Positions 9,168-17,393 of a stretch of 64,000 bases of DNA are shown here, piece by piece. The first letter of the stretch is position 1. Each line of letters begins with the position of its first letter. Under the pieces are notes generated by a model, which worked only from the letters and a program-made list of their open reading frames with translations, was not told where the DNA came from and searched no databases. Source of the DNA: a bacterium (GTDB taxonomy: Bacteria > Zhuqueibacterota > QNDG01 > JAFGCO01); the NCBI GenBank assembly GCA_016932575.1, contig JAFGCO010000067.1, positions 62,001-126,000 of the forward strand. Direction: 5' to 3'. The position numbers and the translations under genes are program-made.

Positions 9168-10229
9168 TTATAACCACCTTTTGCTACTATTGACTATAAT
9201 CTCTTCAATTATTTGTTCTAAATTGTATCTATAATGCCAATTCGGATAGTGCTTCATAAATTTTCTAACATCAGATATCCACCAAATGTGATCACCAATT
9301 CTATTCTCATTAACGTATTTAAAATTCATTTTTTTATTTGATAATTTTTCACCTATCTTTATTGCTTCCAATATCGAGCAATTGCTATGAATCCCACCTC
9401 CAATATTATAAACCTCACCATTTCTTGGTTTCTTTTGAAAATGATAAAATGCATTTATTAAATCAGAACTATGAATATTATCTCTAACCTGTTTCCCCTT
9501 ATAGCCATAAATGATATATTCTTTTCCAGTAATAAGGCATTTAAGTAAATATGATAAAAAACCATGTAACATGGCCCCGGAATGGTTTGGTCCGGTCAAA
9601 CAGCCTCCTCTAAATGCCGCAGTCTTCATATTAAAATATTTACCATACTCTTGAACCATAATATCACCCGCCAATTTTGAAGCGCCAAAAACAGAATGTT
9701 TACACTGATCGATTGACATACTTTCATCGATTCCAAGCGCATATCTATGATTTGGTGCTATTTTCCATCTTGTTTCTTTTTCAATCAGCGGTAAATGATT
9801 GGGCGTATCACCATAGACTTTATTGGTCGATACAAAAATAAAAGGGCAATTGATCGCATGAATTCTTGTACATTCAAGCAGATTTAAGGTACCATTTGCA
9901 TTAATTGTGAAATCGGTTATTGGTTCTTTTGCCGCCCAGTCATGAGAGGGCTGCGCCGCAGAATGTAATACCAACTCCAAATCTGTTGAATATTTCGAGA
10001 ATATTTTATTGATTTCCTTAAAATCTCTAATATCAATTTCCATATGAATATAATTCGAATATAACTCCTGCAAATGACTTGCCCGCCAAATTGTCGATCC
10101 ATCTTCACCAAAAAAATATTTTCGCATATTATTATCAATACCGACAACCGTATATCCCTTTTTACAATAAAACTCAACTGCTTCTGATCCAATTAATCCT
10201 GCTGAACCAGTAATTATTATAACAGACAT
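9168..10229 (-). CDS. CDP-paratose 2-epimerase
   Basis: 353 residues, full length for this SDR, which interconverts CDP-paratose and CDP-tyvelose with bound NAD. Diagnostic segments are [13 protein letters not shown] at the N-terminus, [15 protein letters not shown] around residue 90, [15 protein letters not shown]-type YALGIDES, and [32 protein letters not shown] before the ATG at 10229 supports the start. It implies a 3,6-dideoxyhexose or a related CDP sugar in the glycan. The CDP-glucose dehydratase and deoxygenase genes of that pathway are not in this window, so they are elsewhere or the substrate differs. Confidence 0.85.
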   Translation of the reverse strand: MSVIIITGSAGLIGSEAVEFYCKKGYTVVGIDNNMRKYFFGEDGSTIWRASHLQELYSNYIHMEIDIRDFKEINKIFSKYSTDLELVLHSAAQPSHDWAAKEPITDFTINANGTLNLLECTRIHAINCPFIFVSTNKVYGDTPNHLPLIEKETRWKIAPNHRYALGIDESMSIDQCKHSVFGASKLAGDIMVQEYGKYFNMKTAAFRGGCLTGPNHSGAMLHGFLSYLLKCLITGKEYIIYGYKGKQVRDNIHSSDLINAFYHFQKKPRNGEVYNIGGGIHSNCSILEAIKIGEKLSNKKMNFKYVNENRIGDHIWWISDVRKFMKHYPNWHYRYNLEQIIEEIIVNSSKRWL

Positions 10230-10264
10230 TATGTTACCTCAATTTATTAGTAAATTAAAATTAA

Positions 10265-11611
10265 TTATTGATATTTTTTAATAATATCAACAAATAAAAC
10301 ATTCACATCTTTATACTTTTTCCATATATATCTTTCGATAACGATTGGCCATAACAATGCGTCAATTGTAAAACTAGTAATAGTAAAAGACCAGATAATT
10401 TCTATTAATAACAGATGATTATTCGAAAAGAATATCAGCAATGAAGCATACAATATTGCTCTTAAAAATATATTTACAGTATTCAATGTTGGGTTACCAA
10501 TACCATTTGCTAAGTGATATGGTGCGGGTGAAAGACACAGAAATAAATATCCCAACATTAATACTTTAAGCATACTCACAATTTCTACAAGATTCGACTC
10601 TCCAATCCAAAGTGTAATTATCCCCTCCGGGATGATATAAAAAGGCAATGCGAACAATATCCCAAAAAATAGGGAGGAAATCATCATTTTATAATAAAGT
10701 ATCCTCACCTTTCGGGGATTTTCTGTAATCAAACCACTTGATATCGGAAAAAGCACCTCCGTGCCTGTCGTTATTACTGCTTTAATTTTTGATGCAATTG
10801 CAAATGCAATTGCATAATTACCAACAACAACGGCACCGTAAAGATACCCGATAATATATCTTTGAGATCTGAAATAAATTAAAATTCCAATAGAAGTTAT
10901 TGACATCATTATGACATATTTCATCATTTTCTTTAACATTAAATTTAATTTTTTAGTCACAATAGGAAGAATGTTTAATTTCCTGCTCCTAATATCATAT
11001 ATCACCATACCTATGGAAATAACAAATGTAAAAATATTGGAAATTAGTGCCAGCCCCATTGTGACAATAATATCATTATTGATTAAATATAGACCAAGGA
11101 TGATAAATATATATTTATTAACGGTTAACATTGATCGTATCAAAGTTGAGTGTGCAAATTTTTGCAAACCTTTAAAATAACCCACGAATATATTTGTACC
11201 CAATACAAATAATATTTGAAAAGCCCCCAAATAAAATGCTTTCAGAGCATCAGAATATAATACTGTCTTAAAATCAAGATTTTTTAAAAACAAATCACTT
11301 AAGAAGATAATGATAATAATTGAAAATGATGCGATTATTGAATAATAGATTAATGAAGATATAATTATTGGGATAAATTGCCTGTGTTTACCTGCGCTGT
11401 TATATTCTGCAATATATTTAACAGTACCTGCAACGATTCCAGAACCAAAAAAATTAATGGCTTCGGGTATACTATTTGCTAATATAAAAATACCAAACGC
11501 CTCATTACCAATTAACTTGATTAAAATCGGATAAGCAAAGAATATTGAAACGGTTGGTATAACAAAACCTAATATATTTAAACCAATTTTGCGTTTTAAT
11601 TTAATAGACAA
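10265..11611 (-). CDS. polysaccharide flippase, Wzx-like (MOP superfamily)
   Basis: 448 residues, very hydrophobic, with about 12-14 predicted membrane spans. It opens with GLNILGFVIPTVSIFFAYPILIKLIGNEAFG, shown here only as the family pattern of two initial helices around a Y-P/L-x3-G-x2-x-FG loop typical of PST/MOP transporters. It would flip undecaprenyl-linked repeat units across the inner membrane. The start is a TTG one base after the stop of the Wzy-like gene, with only a weak ribosome binding site, so a start a few codons in is possible. Confidence 0.8.
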   Translation of the reverse strand: MSIKLKRKIGLNILGFVIPTVSIFFAYPILIKLIGNEAFGIFILANSIPEAINFFGSGIVAGTVKYIAEYNSAGKHRQFIPIIISSLIYYSIIASFSIIIIIFLSDLFLKNLDFKTVLYSDALKAFYLGAFQILFVLGTNIFVGYFKGLQKFAHSTLIRSMLTVNKYIFIILGLYLINNDIIVTMGLALISNIFTFVISIGMVIYDIRSRKLNILPIVTKKLNLMLKKMMKYVIMMSITSIGILIYFRSQRYIIGYLYGAVVVGNYAIAFAIASKIKAVITTGTEVLFPISSGLITENPRKVRILYYKMMISSLFFGILFALPFYIIPEGIITLWIGESNLVEIVSMLKVLMLGYLFLCLSPAPYHLANGIGNPTLNTVNIFLRAILYASLLIFFSNNHLLLIEIIWSFTITSFTIDALLWPIVIERYIWKKYKDVNVLFVDIIKKYQ

Positions 11612-11612
11612 A

Positions 11613-12866
11613 TTAATTATTACTCTGTGTTTTTAGTGTTCGTTCAGCAAACATCAGATTGGCTATCAATAAATATATTGTAAAATTAAAATATGTCAGT
11701 CCAAGATTGTTTTCACTAAATCCTCGTATAAAAATATATATTGTCAAAACAACATGAAAATAAATAGGAATGTTCAATGATTTTTCTTTTCTTAGCTTAA
11801 TCAGTTTTTTTACACTCCACCTTAACAATCCAAAAAATGCCAAATATAAAGATATTAATCCAAACAATCCAGTTGACCATAATATATTTAAAAAATCATT
11901 ATGGCTTAATAAATATGCATTTCTATGCCCTTCAACTTCCAATCCATATTTCAAACCATTATATCCGTTACCAAATAAAAAAGTGGCTAAATTATTAAAG
12001 GCGTCATTAAATACTGCAATCCAAATTTTGGTTCTATAAGTAAATGTAAATGTACCAAATAAATTTGAGCTGTCTAAATACGAATTAAAAATAATTGATA
12101 TTTCCTCACTGTAGAGGATATAAAAAATTGTCATTGATAATATATAGAACGATAGTTTTACTAATCGGTGTGTATCAAATAAAATCATGACCGGTACCAG
12201 AATTAAAAAAGTCAACAAAACTGTTTTTGATAAAGTAAGCACAATAAAAATAACAAAAAGTAATTGACAACAACACAGCAATAATGATATTATCTTGTTC
12301 GTATTTATCTTAAGAATCAACCATCCAAAAATAAATGCAATGCAAGCCTGATTTGCAAGATAATTACCATGTGTAAACACCAACCAATCTCCAATAGAAA
12401 GTCTATGATATTTTATTAGACTAAATTTTAAAAAATTTGTATGGTATAAGGTATATGTACAATTTATTAATACTCCTATAATTAGGCAAAAGCCAATTAT
12501 TTCCATCATCTTCTGACGATTCTTTATATTCGGAATAATGATTGATAATGATAAAAAAATTAAAAAATCAGACATGAAGCCAAAAAGCATAAAATCGGGA
12601 TTGATATTTATTCCAAATAACAAAGAAAAAAGAGCAGTAAAAAAATAAATATATAGACAAAATTGTAAAAAATCGGGTCGATACATTTTAAACTTAAATA
12701 ATAGTGACTCCATAATAAATATTACTGTAAAAGACAAATTAATTATCGGTCCAAGAGCTGTAGTAAGGTGACCGGGAAAATTTAACAAATGGGCAATTAA
12801 TAAACACATTGTATTTAAAATAACAAATATGCCCAATTGTATAAGTATCAAACGTTCATTAATCAT
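11613..12866 (-). CDS. O-antigen polymerase/ligase-like membrane protein (Wzy/WaaL type)
   Basis: 417 residues with around ten hydrophobic spans and a large periplasmic loop near residues 270-330 (TYRTKIWIAVFNDAF, LFGNGYNGLKYG, HNDFLNILWSTG). This is the arrangement of Wzy polymerases and O-antigen ligases: R and G-x-G followed by H-N-x-F/Y-L. It would join lipid-linked repeats, or glycan to acceptor, at the periplasmic face. Its ATG overlaps the end of the lipoprotein gene by 8 bases and its stop touches the start of the flippase, so all three are co-transcribed. Confidence 0.8.
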   Translation of the reverse strand: MINERLILIQLGIFVILNTMCLLIAHLLNFPGHLTTALGPIINLSFTVIFIMESLLFKFKMYRPDFLQFCLYIYFFTALFSLLFGININPDFMLFGFMSDFLIFLSLSIIIPNIKNRQKMMEIIGFCLIIGVLINCTYTLYHTNFLKFSLIKYHRLSIGDWLVFTHGNYLANQACIAFIFGWLILKINTNKIISLLLCCCQLLFVIFIVLTLSKTVLLTFLILVPVMILFDTHRLVKLSFYILSMTIFYILYSEEISIIFNSYLDSSNLFGTFTFTYRTKIWIAVFNDAFNNLATFLFGNGYNGLKYGLEVEGHRNAYLLSHNDFLNILWSTGLFGLISLYLAFFGLLRWSVKKLIKLRKEKSLNIPIYFHVVLTIYIFIRGFSENNLGLTYFNFTIYLLIANLMFAERTLKTQSNN

Positions 12867-14040
12867 TCTGATTTACCATATAAGAAACAGAATTGTTGTT
12901 TTCAACATATTTTTCTGAAAATGGTTCGATTAATATCACTTCATCAATATTATTATAATTGCCGCTACTATTTTCTATTGTCTGCATAATTTCTTCTATT
13001 TTATCAGTATTCCACCAATTATATCTTAAGTTAATTTTTTTATTACAATTTTTTCCCAATAATATTTTTCCTTTTGTACAATTTAAAAAATTATTATAAT
13101 TAACACTTGGATCAGAGTTGACTTCAAATAATATAAAATGAATACCATTTGTAAATTTATTGTATATAACATTCCCTGTACTTTTTGTAAAAGTTAAACT
13201 CATATCCAGATGATCAAATAAATTGTGAAGCATATCGACCGCTGAAAAATAATTAATGCATATTCCGGTTTCGCAGTTCGAAAAGATATTATTTTGAATG
13301 TAGACATTTGAATAATTAATAAATACACAATTATCAGAACAATCTTCAAAATCATTATTCATTATTTTTATCTCTGAATCTTCTGTTTGAGGTGACAGAT
13401 CAATATTGACTGCTTCTGAGCAGCGAATGAAGTTTGAAAATTCAATAAGCACCGAACCTGTTTTGTAATTATTGAAAATATTTTTGCATTCAATAAAGGT
13501 ACAGGAACTAATGGTCATTTGTGATCTTGTATTGCTAATTACTTTATCCATTTTATTAAATTTACAAAAATTAAAGAGTTGAATACCCTTCGAATCTTCG
13601 AACTCAATTAAGTAATTATTTTTATTTATATCATTATCTGAACATAACAATTCAATACAATTAATCGAATCTTGACCTAAGCATTTTAACTGTCCTGAAA
13701 CAACAATTCTCCCTGGTATTTCATTCTCACTCTTACTAAAATATATACATGCACCACTTTGAACTTTAAGTAAAGCATTTTCATGAACAAATATCAACCC
13801 CTTTACAATATAATCCTTTCCGCTCTCCCAGACCGTATCTTCCGTAATATCTGCATCAACAATAATTTGAGGGCGTTTGGAGTTGGATGAAGTGGGTGAC
13901 GAACAGCCCACGAAAAGCAATATCACCAATAAACAAAGAGCAGCCCACCGAAAACACGAAAAGCACGGGGAAGAGCGTACATAGGACACAAAAATCACTG
14001 AATATTCATTTTTTTTTATTAAAAAATTCTTTTTCGCCAT
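12859..14040 (-). CDS. lipoprotein with right-handed beta-helix repeats
   Basis: About 393 residues. AGAGG lies 9 bases before the ATG at 14040, favouring it over one 9 bases earlier. A hydrophobic helix (AALCLLVILLFVGC) ends in a lipobox, giving an outer- or inner-membrane lipoprotein. The body has 20-25-residue rungs of NosD/parallel beta-helix type (for example CTFIECKNIFNN, NDFEDCSDNCVF, NIFSNCETGICI). Such proteins often bind or cleave polysaccharides. Odd: the leader before the lipobox is about 45 residues, much longer than usual, and it is encoded by DNA resembling a dispersed intergenic repeat. A GTG further in would give a normal length. The exact function is unknown. Confidence 0.7.
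   Translation of the reverse strand: MAKKNFLIKKNEYSVIFVSYVRSSPCFSCFRWAALCLLVILLFVGCSSPTSSNSKRPQIIVDADITEDTVWESGKDYIVKGLIFVHENALLKVQSGACIYFSKSENEIPGRIVVSGQLKCLGQDSINCIELLCSDNDINKNNYLIEFEDSKGIQLFNFCKFNKMDKVISNTRSQMTISSCTFIECKNIFNNYKTGSVLIEFSNFIRCSEAVNIDLSPQTEDSEIKIMNNDFEDCSDNCVFINYSNVYIQNNIFSNCETGICINYFSAVDMLHNLFDHLDMSLTFTKSTGNVIYNKFTNGIHFILFEVNSDPSVNYNNFLNCTKGKILLGKNCNKKINLRYNWWNTDKIEEIMQTIENSSGNYNNIDEVILIEPFSEKYVENNNSVSYMVNQND
13891..13991 (-). repeat. degenerate 'cttttcgtgttttcggtgg'-type repeat inside a coding region
   Basis: On the minus strand this stretch reads as successive imperfect copies of TTTGTGTCCTATGT, GTGCTTTTCGTGTTTTCGGTGG and TTTTCGTGGGCTGTTCG. It resembles the dispersed Ctttgtgtcctttgtggtt-type intergenic repeat seen again at 20779-20861. 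Here it codes for the signal-peptide region of the beta-helix lipoprotein. Confidence 0.5.
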
Positions 14041-14166
14041 TTTTTTCATCCTCTAAATTTTTAAATATTTGTTTTCTGTGACATCTTTATATTTCATATC
14101 CTTCGCAGGCTATTTCATTCGGCAATTCAGAAATTTCATACTTTATGCACTTGATGCTGAAACACT

Positions 14167-14466
14167 TTAAAATTCCTTTAACGCAGTTTCGATTAAGAAC
14201 GATTGAATTTCTTTTTGAATCAGGCAATGAAACTGATCAAACGCTTCATAAAGAACATCCTGAACGTGAAATGCACTTTTTTTTATGATATTCTGGATTT
14301 GAATCCGATGGATATCGCCTTTTGTAAACAGATCAAAATCGATGGACCGCCGGTGCCCGATCTGTAACGCAATTGCAGTGTCTCCTGCCAGATAATAGGA
14401 ATCGGAAAACTTGTGGATCATAGGCAAGAAGTTATTCTGGTTTTGTGTGAGCACTTCAGGATGCAT
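14167..14466 (-). pseudogene. nucleotidyltransferase AbiEii/AbiGii-type, C-terminally truncated
   Basis: 99 residues from the ATG at 14466. The N-terminal nucleotidyltransferase core of the AbiEii (DUF1814) family is recognisable: YYLAGDTAIALQIGHRRS followed by IDFDLFT, which holds the aspartates that bind metal. The family is normally over 200 residues; here a stop follows residue 99 and the downstream DNA shows no continuing family sequence in the other frames. It is therefore probably a remnant of a toxin-like enzyme. The first glycine pair of the usual GGTA motif is changed to AGDTA. It overlaps by 11 bases the gene for its usual partner at 14456-14728. Confidence 0.65.
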
Positions 14467-14728
14467 GCTTTTCAAAATACAGTTTGAAAAAGTGAAGCGT
14501 TCTTTTGGGATAATTTACCCGTTTCCCGGATATTTGCTTCTGAAAAATTTTGTAAACCTGATCAATTCCGGCCAAGTCGATCAGTTCCCGGATATCTGAA
14601 GTATGTCCGTATTTCAGAATCGTTTCCACCACAGCGCTTAAACTCAAATTTTCGACAGCATCTTCACGAATATCCCAGAAAAGGCGTCGATGCCGTCGTA
14701 TATATTCTTGATAACTTTCAGGATTCAT
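14456..14728 (-). CDS. DUF6922-like small protein, partner of AbiEii-type nucleotidyltransferase
   Basis: 90 residues from the ATG at 14728, nine bases after the upstream stop. A longer frame would overlap that gene. The segment RRHRRLFWDIRED, then VETILKYGHTSDIRELIDLAG, matches my recollection of DUF6922, a family usually found directly before AbiEii-type nucleotidyltransferases and thought to act as the antitoxin-like partner. It looks intact although its enzyme partner downstream is cut short. It shows no membrane segment or signal peptide. The family call is from memory of the pattern, so moderate. Confidence 0.55.
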   Translation of the reverse strand: MNPESYQEYIRRHRRLFWDIREDAVENLSLSAVVETILKYGHTSDIRELIDLAGIDQVYKIFQKQISGKRVNYPKRTLHFFKLYFEKHAS

Positions 14729-14736
14729 AGGTCGGA

Positions 14737-15060
14737 CTATCTCCTGCCCACATACGCCCACGCTTCCGCACTCAACTGAATCAGCCCGCGCTGTATGGTC
14801 TTCAGGGGATCGGATTCATGCTGAACATAATGCCGTGCGATCAGTTCCCGGGCTCTTAAAAACTCCCGCAATCGGGGACGCGTTCGCTCGTCATCAATAG
14901 AAAAATCCATAAGCTCCAGGGCACGCTCCAATGCATTTTTATATTCCTTCGGGTCTTTCTGGAGATTCCCGGCGCGGTTCAATTCATTGCAGATCATTAA
15001 AATCTGCTGAAACACCGGCAGGGTGTTCCATCGTTTTTCAAGCGCCGGATGCCAGAGCAT
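14737..15060 (-). CDS. hypothetical protein, helical, unknown function
   Basis: 107 residues, not assigned to a named family. The sequence opens with LWHPALEKRWNTLPVFQQILM, followed by NELNRAG and a charged helical stretch (YKNALERALELMDF, RLREFLRARELIARHY). It looks all-helical and cytoplasmic, with no membrane span. Its ATG overlaps by one base the TAA of the DUF5674-like gene upstream, so the two are surely co-translated. It may be a partner of that protein. It lies within a run of small accessory genes that includes toxin-like nucleotidyltransferase remnants. Confidence 0.6.
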   Translation of the reverse strand: MLWHPALEKRWNTLPVFQQILMICNELNRAGNLQKDPKEYKNALERALELMDFSIDDERTRPRLREFLRARELIARHYVQHESDPLKTIQRGLIQLSAEAWAYVGRR

Positions 15061-15437
15061 TATCCGGGCTCCGGCATGTGCATTGTTTCATCTTCATTCA
15101 GAAGCAAATTCGCAGCCAGAATTTGCATCTTCCGACGAATCTCCGAATCCATGACTTCCATACTTGTGTTATTATCACGGGAACGGATATTGATAAAGCT
15201 GGTATATTCCAGTCTTTCATTGGGATGCTTCCACGGATAAAAATTCCCGCCCCAGAGATTGGATTGTTTTGATCCTGACTCAAGAAGTTCTTTTTCTGTA
15301 TCCGCATGGAGCTCACCGCCGGCTGCTAAAATTTCCTTTTCAATATCTGCCACAAATTTGACAAAGGTCTTAAAATGGGCCTCACAGTATTGATAAAGTT
15401 CTTCTTGTGTGATTTTCTTTCTTATGATCCCGATCAT
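15060..15437 (-). CDS. DUF5674-like protein
   Basis: 125 residues. The core GGELHADTEKELLESGS, LWGGNFYPW and EYTSFINIRSRDNNTSMEV matches the conserved pattern I associate with DUF5674 (H-A-D, then LWG-N-Y-P and EYTS-INIRP). The biochemical role of that family is not known. The N-terminal 35 residues (ITQEELYQYCEAHFKTFVKFVAD) are helical. The gene precedes and overlaps by one base the 107-residue protein. Nothing in the sequence indicates secretion. It is either a metabolic accessory gene or part of a toxin-antitoxin-like pair; the sequence cannot decide. Confidence 0.6.
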   Translation of the reverse strand: MIGIIRKKITQEELYQYCEAHFKTFVKFVADIEKEILAAGGELHADTEKELLESGSKQSNLWGGNFYPWKHPNERLEYTSFINIRSRDNNTSMEVMDSEIRRKMQILAANLLLNEDETMHMPEPG

Positions 15438-15618
15438 AACAATAAACCGTACTCAGGATGACCGGTGACCCGTATGCCCGGCCCACAGATCATCGAGAGC
15501 CGCTTCTTTCAACATTTCTGTAATTCTTCAGCGTTTTGCTGTGACATATGTCTCTTTTGTTCGCCACTCTATTTGATAATGAAGTATAAACTGGACCATT
15601 GGATAAATTGAAAATCAC

Positions 15619-15753
15619 TCAACTCCTATGGGCATGCTTCTTGATCCACTGAATGTCATACCAATATTTTTCTCTGCCACTCGCCTTCTTATTTGCTTCT
15701 AAATCACCGTTTAATAATTTGATAAACTCTTTGAAGTCTTCTGGGAGTTCCAT
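15619..15753 (-). pseudogene. nucleotidyltransferase with deleted catalytic core (44-residue remnant)
   Basis: An ATG at 15753 opens a 44-residue frame. It begins MELPEDFKEFIKLLN, the start of a common class of small MNT-type nucleotidyltransferases, where a VEYLVVGGYAV-type core should follow. Instead the frame jumps to NKKASGREKYWYDI, which matches the family's C-terminal end (NK-ASGR-KD-x-D). The whole catalytic middle appears to have been removed by one in-frame deletion near 15705. It cannot be an active enzyme. It overlaps the end of the frame at 15704-15874, the normal layout of this two-gene module. Confidence 0.6.
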
Positions 15754-15874
15754 GATGAAAAGTCCAATATTGACACCGTATGGATTCCAAAATTATCAAT
15801 TTCTCACTGCCATCGAGATGCTTCCAATATTCGATATCCGCTTTTTCCTGCTTTTCGAAACCCGAAATTTTTAA
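15704..15874 (-). pseudogene. small partner protein of the nucleotidyltransferase module, start codon lost or non-standard
   Basis: An open frame reads KISGFEKQEKADIEYW, then GSEKLIILESIR and GTPRRLQRVYQIIKR before its TGA. This pattern (adIeYw..l...ekl.ileslR ending in RvyriikR) is that of the short protein usually encoded just before MNT-type nucleotidyltransferases. No ATG, GTG or TTG opens it: the first codon after the upstream TGA is TTA, and an ATT two codons later is the only near-start, with AGAAGGTG seven bases before it. It is probably inactivated by loss of the start codon; use of ATT cannot be excluded. Confidence 0.5.
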
Positions 15875-15929
15875 TCACCTTCTTCACAGCCCGATCCGTA
15901 TATCCTTAGTTTAGTTTTACCCGGCGGGT

Positions 15930-16046
15930 TCAGATATGCTCCAGTGTGTCGAGTTTATACTCGACAGTCTGTCTCTTTCTAAACTCCTTTTCATCCTTTT
16001 TCTGGTTTTTATCATCTGTATGATAAATTTTTATTTTGGATTTCAT
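15930..16046 (-). other. possible 38-residue ORF of unknown status
   Basis: A short frame from an ATG at 16046 codes for a highly charged peptide (MKSKIKIYHTDDKNQ...KLDTLEHI). No good ribosome binding site precedes it. It could be another small nucleotidyltransferase-partner fragment, given the neighbouring remnants, but there is no clear homology. A longer reading back into sat is less likely. The rest of 15438-15930 outside the two remnants shows nothing I can name. Confidence 0.2.
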
Positions 16047-16120
16047 GGCAAAAACCATGTGAACTGAACGTGCATTGTTCTCCTGTTGTACCTTCTCACT
16101 TTTTTTGCTTTCATACAAAC

Positions 16121-17377
16121 TTATTTGCCCGTATAAAACTCTTTCAGCACATCCCCCACGCATTTCCGCATGATGCGCTCATCCACATCTTCACCTGACT
16201 GCAGTTTCGCGCGGACATCCTTGCCTGAAATGAAGACTGTGTGATACCCCCTGGGTTTGAATTCATCAATGAGGCCGACACGGTTGATCTCTTCAAAGAA
16301 TGCGGCGAATCCGACTTTCGAGGGCTGAATCAGCAGTTCTCCGTTCAATTGATCAAACTTCTCATGTGCATCAAAATCCCCCCAGATCGCGGATCCGTCA
16401 TCGTAAGGCGCGTCCGCATGCTTGCGGCCGATAACGATATTGGTAAATCCGTAATTTTGACGGTAAATGGCATGCATGATGGCCTCTTTGGGACCGGCGT
16501 AAAACATTTTCATATCCATGCCGACTAAAACCAGGTTGTCTTCGAAATCCAGATTTTTGGACTTCCAGAGTTCAAGATCCAGATCCCCCTGACCGAAAAC
16601 ACGGGTTTCAAGCATGGTTTCATAGGTATGCATACGGACATCGGCAGGAATATCATCGGACTTGGTCGCACCGACCAGGGGATTCAATACAGCACCGGTA
16701 AAATATCCTTCCCGGGTCAGGGTTTCGACTGCATAAATAAGCGCGTATTCATGTGCCCTGTGCAGTGCGTTCCGGGTTTGAAAGGCGACAGCTTTTTCCC
16801 AGCCCCGGTTTTCAATCAAGGTGCGGACTTCTATCGGACTGAGCATGTATTGCCCGAACTTCGGATCTCTGGGCTGAGGCAAGGCCCTGATTTTACCGCC
16901 GAGCAGCATATCACGGGGATCCTCATTGAAAATCCGGGCGCCTGGATGATCCTTCCGCTCTGTGCCGTATACGGAGCGGTTATATTTTACTTTATCAAAA
17001 GGATAAATATCCTCGACAGAGAGAGTTCCCACAAAGTCACCCGCACTGTTTTCAACTGCCACGGTTTCACCCACCTCGAATGCGGATGCGTCTTTTCTGG
17101 AAACGGGAAATGCCAGAGGAATGGTCCATGCGTACTTTTTTCCGTCACGGACGATGACTTCTTCTTCCAGCACTTGAGTGAATTCATCCGCGTTCATCGG
17201 TCCTGTCAGCGGGGACAAAACCCCGTCGGCAATTCTATAAAAAACGGATAAATCCGCATCCTGAATCTGATACGTTTTTCTTTCGCATTGTTTTCTCAAT
17301 GTTCCTCTTTCAACCTCAGTCACAATTCGGTTAATCAATCCATTTCCGCCATGAGCCGGATAACTGCTGTTTGACAT
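16121..17377 (-). CDS. sat: sulfate adenylyltransferase (ATP sulfurylase)
   Basis: 418 residues from the ATG at 17377, which has GGAGG eight bases upstream. Single-chain (non-CysDN) ATP sulfurylase: sulfate + ATP gives APS + pyrophosphate. An N-terminal PUA-like domain covers about residues 1-165 and the catalytic domain follows. The nucleotide motif reads QTRNALHRAHEY around residue 200, where most family members have a proline after QTRN. A second site GRKHADAP is near residue 300 in place of the common GRDHAG. Both changes fit a divergent subgroup rather than inactivation. It lies 16 bases after the permease and is the last gene of the sulfate-activation set. Confidence 0.92.
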   Translation of the reverse strand: MSNSSYPAHGGNGLINRIVTEVERGTLRKQCERKTYQIQDADLSVFYRIADGVLSPLTGPMNADEFTQVLEEEVIVRDGKKYAWTIPLAFPVSRKDASAFEVGETVAVENSAGDFVGTLSVEDIYPFDKVKYNRSVYGTERKDHPGARIFNEDPRDMLLGGKIRALPQPRDPKFGQYMLSPIEVRTLIENRGWEKAVAFQTRNALHRAHEYALIYAVETLTREGYFTGAVLNPLVGATKSDDIPADVRMHTYETMLETRVFGQGDLDLELWKSKNLDFEDNLVLVGMDMKMFYAGPKEAIMHAIYRQNYGFTNIVIGRKHADAPYDDGSAIWGDFDAHEKFDQLNGELLIQPSKVGFAAFFEEINRVGLIDEFKPRGYHTVFISGKDVRAKLQSGEDVDERIMRKCVGDVLKEFYTGK

Positions 17378-17393
17378 AAAAACCACCTCCAGA

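Noticed and set aside
16047-16163. Longer reading of the small frame at 15930 reaching into the sat 3' end
   Set aside because: The extra part only mirrors the end of sat in another frame and has no ribosome site.
16628-17251. 207-codon plus-strand frame opposite sat
   Set aside because: Fully antisense to a clear sat gene and without family features; a shadow frame.
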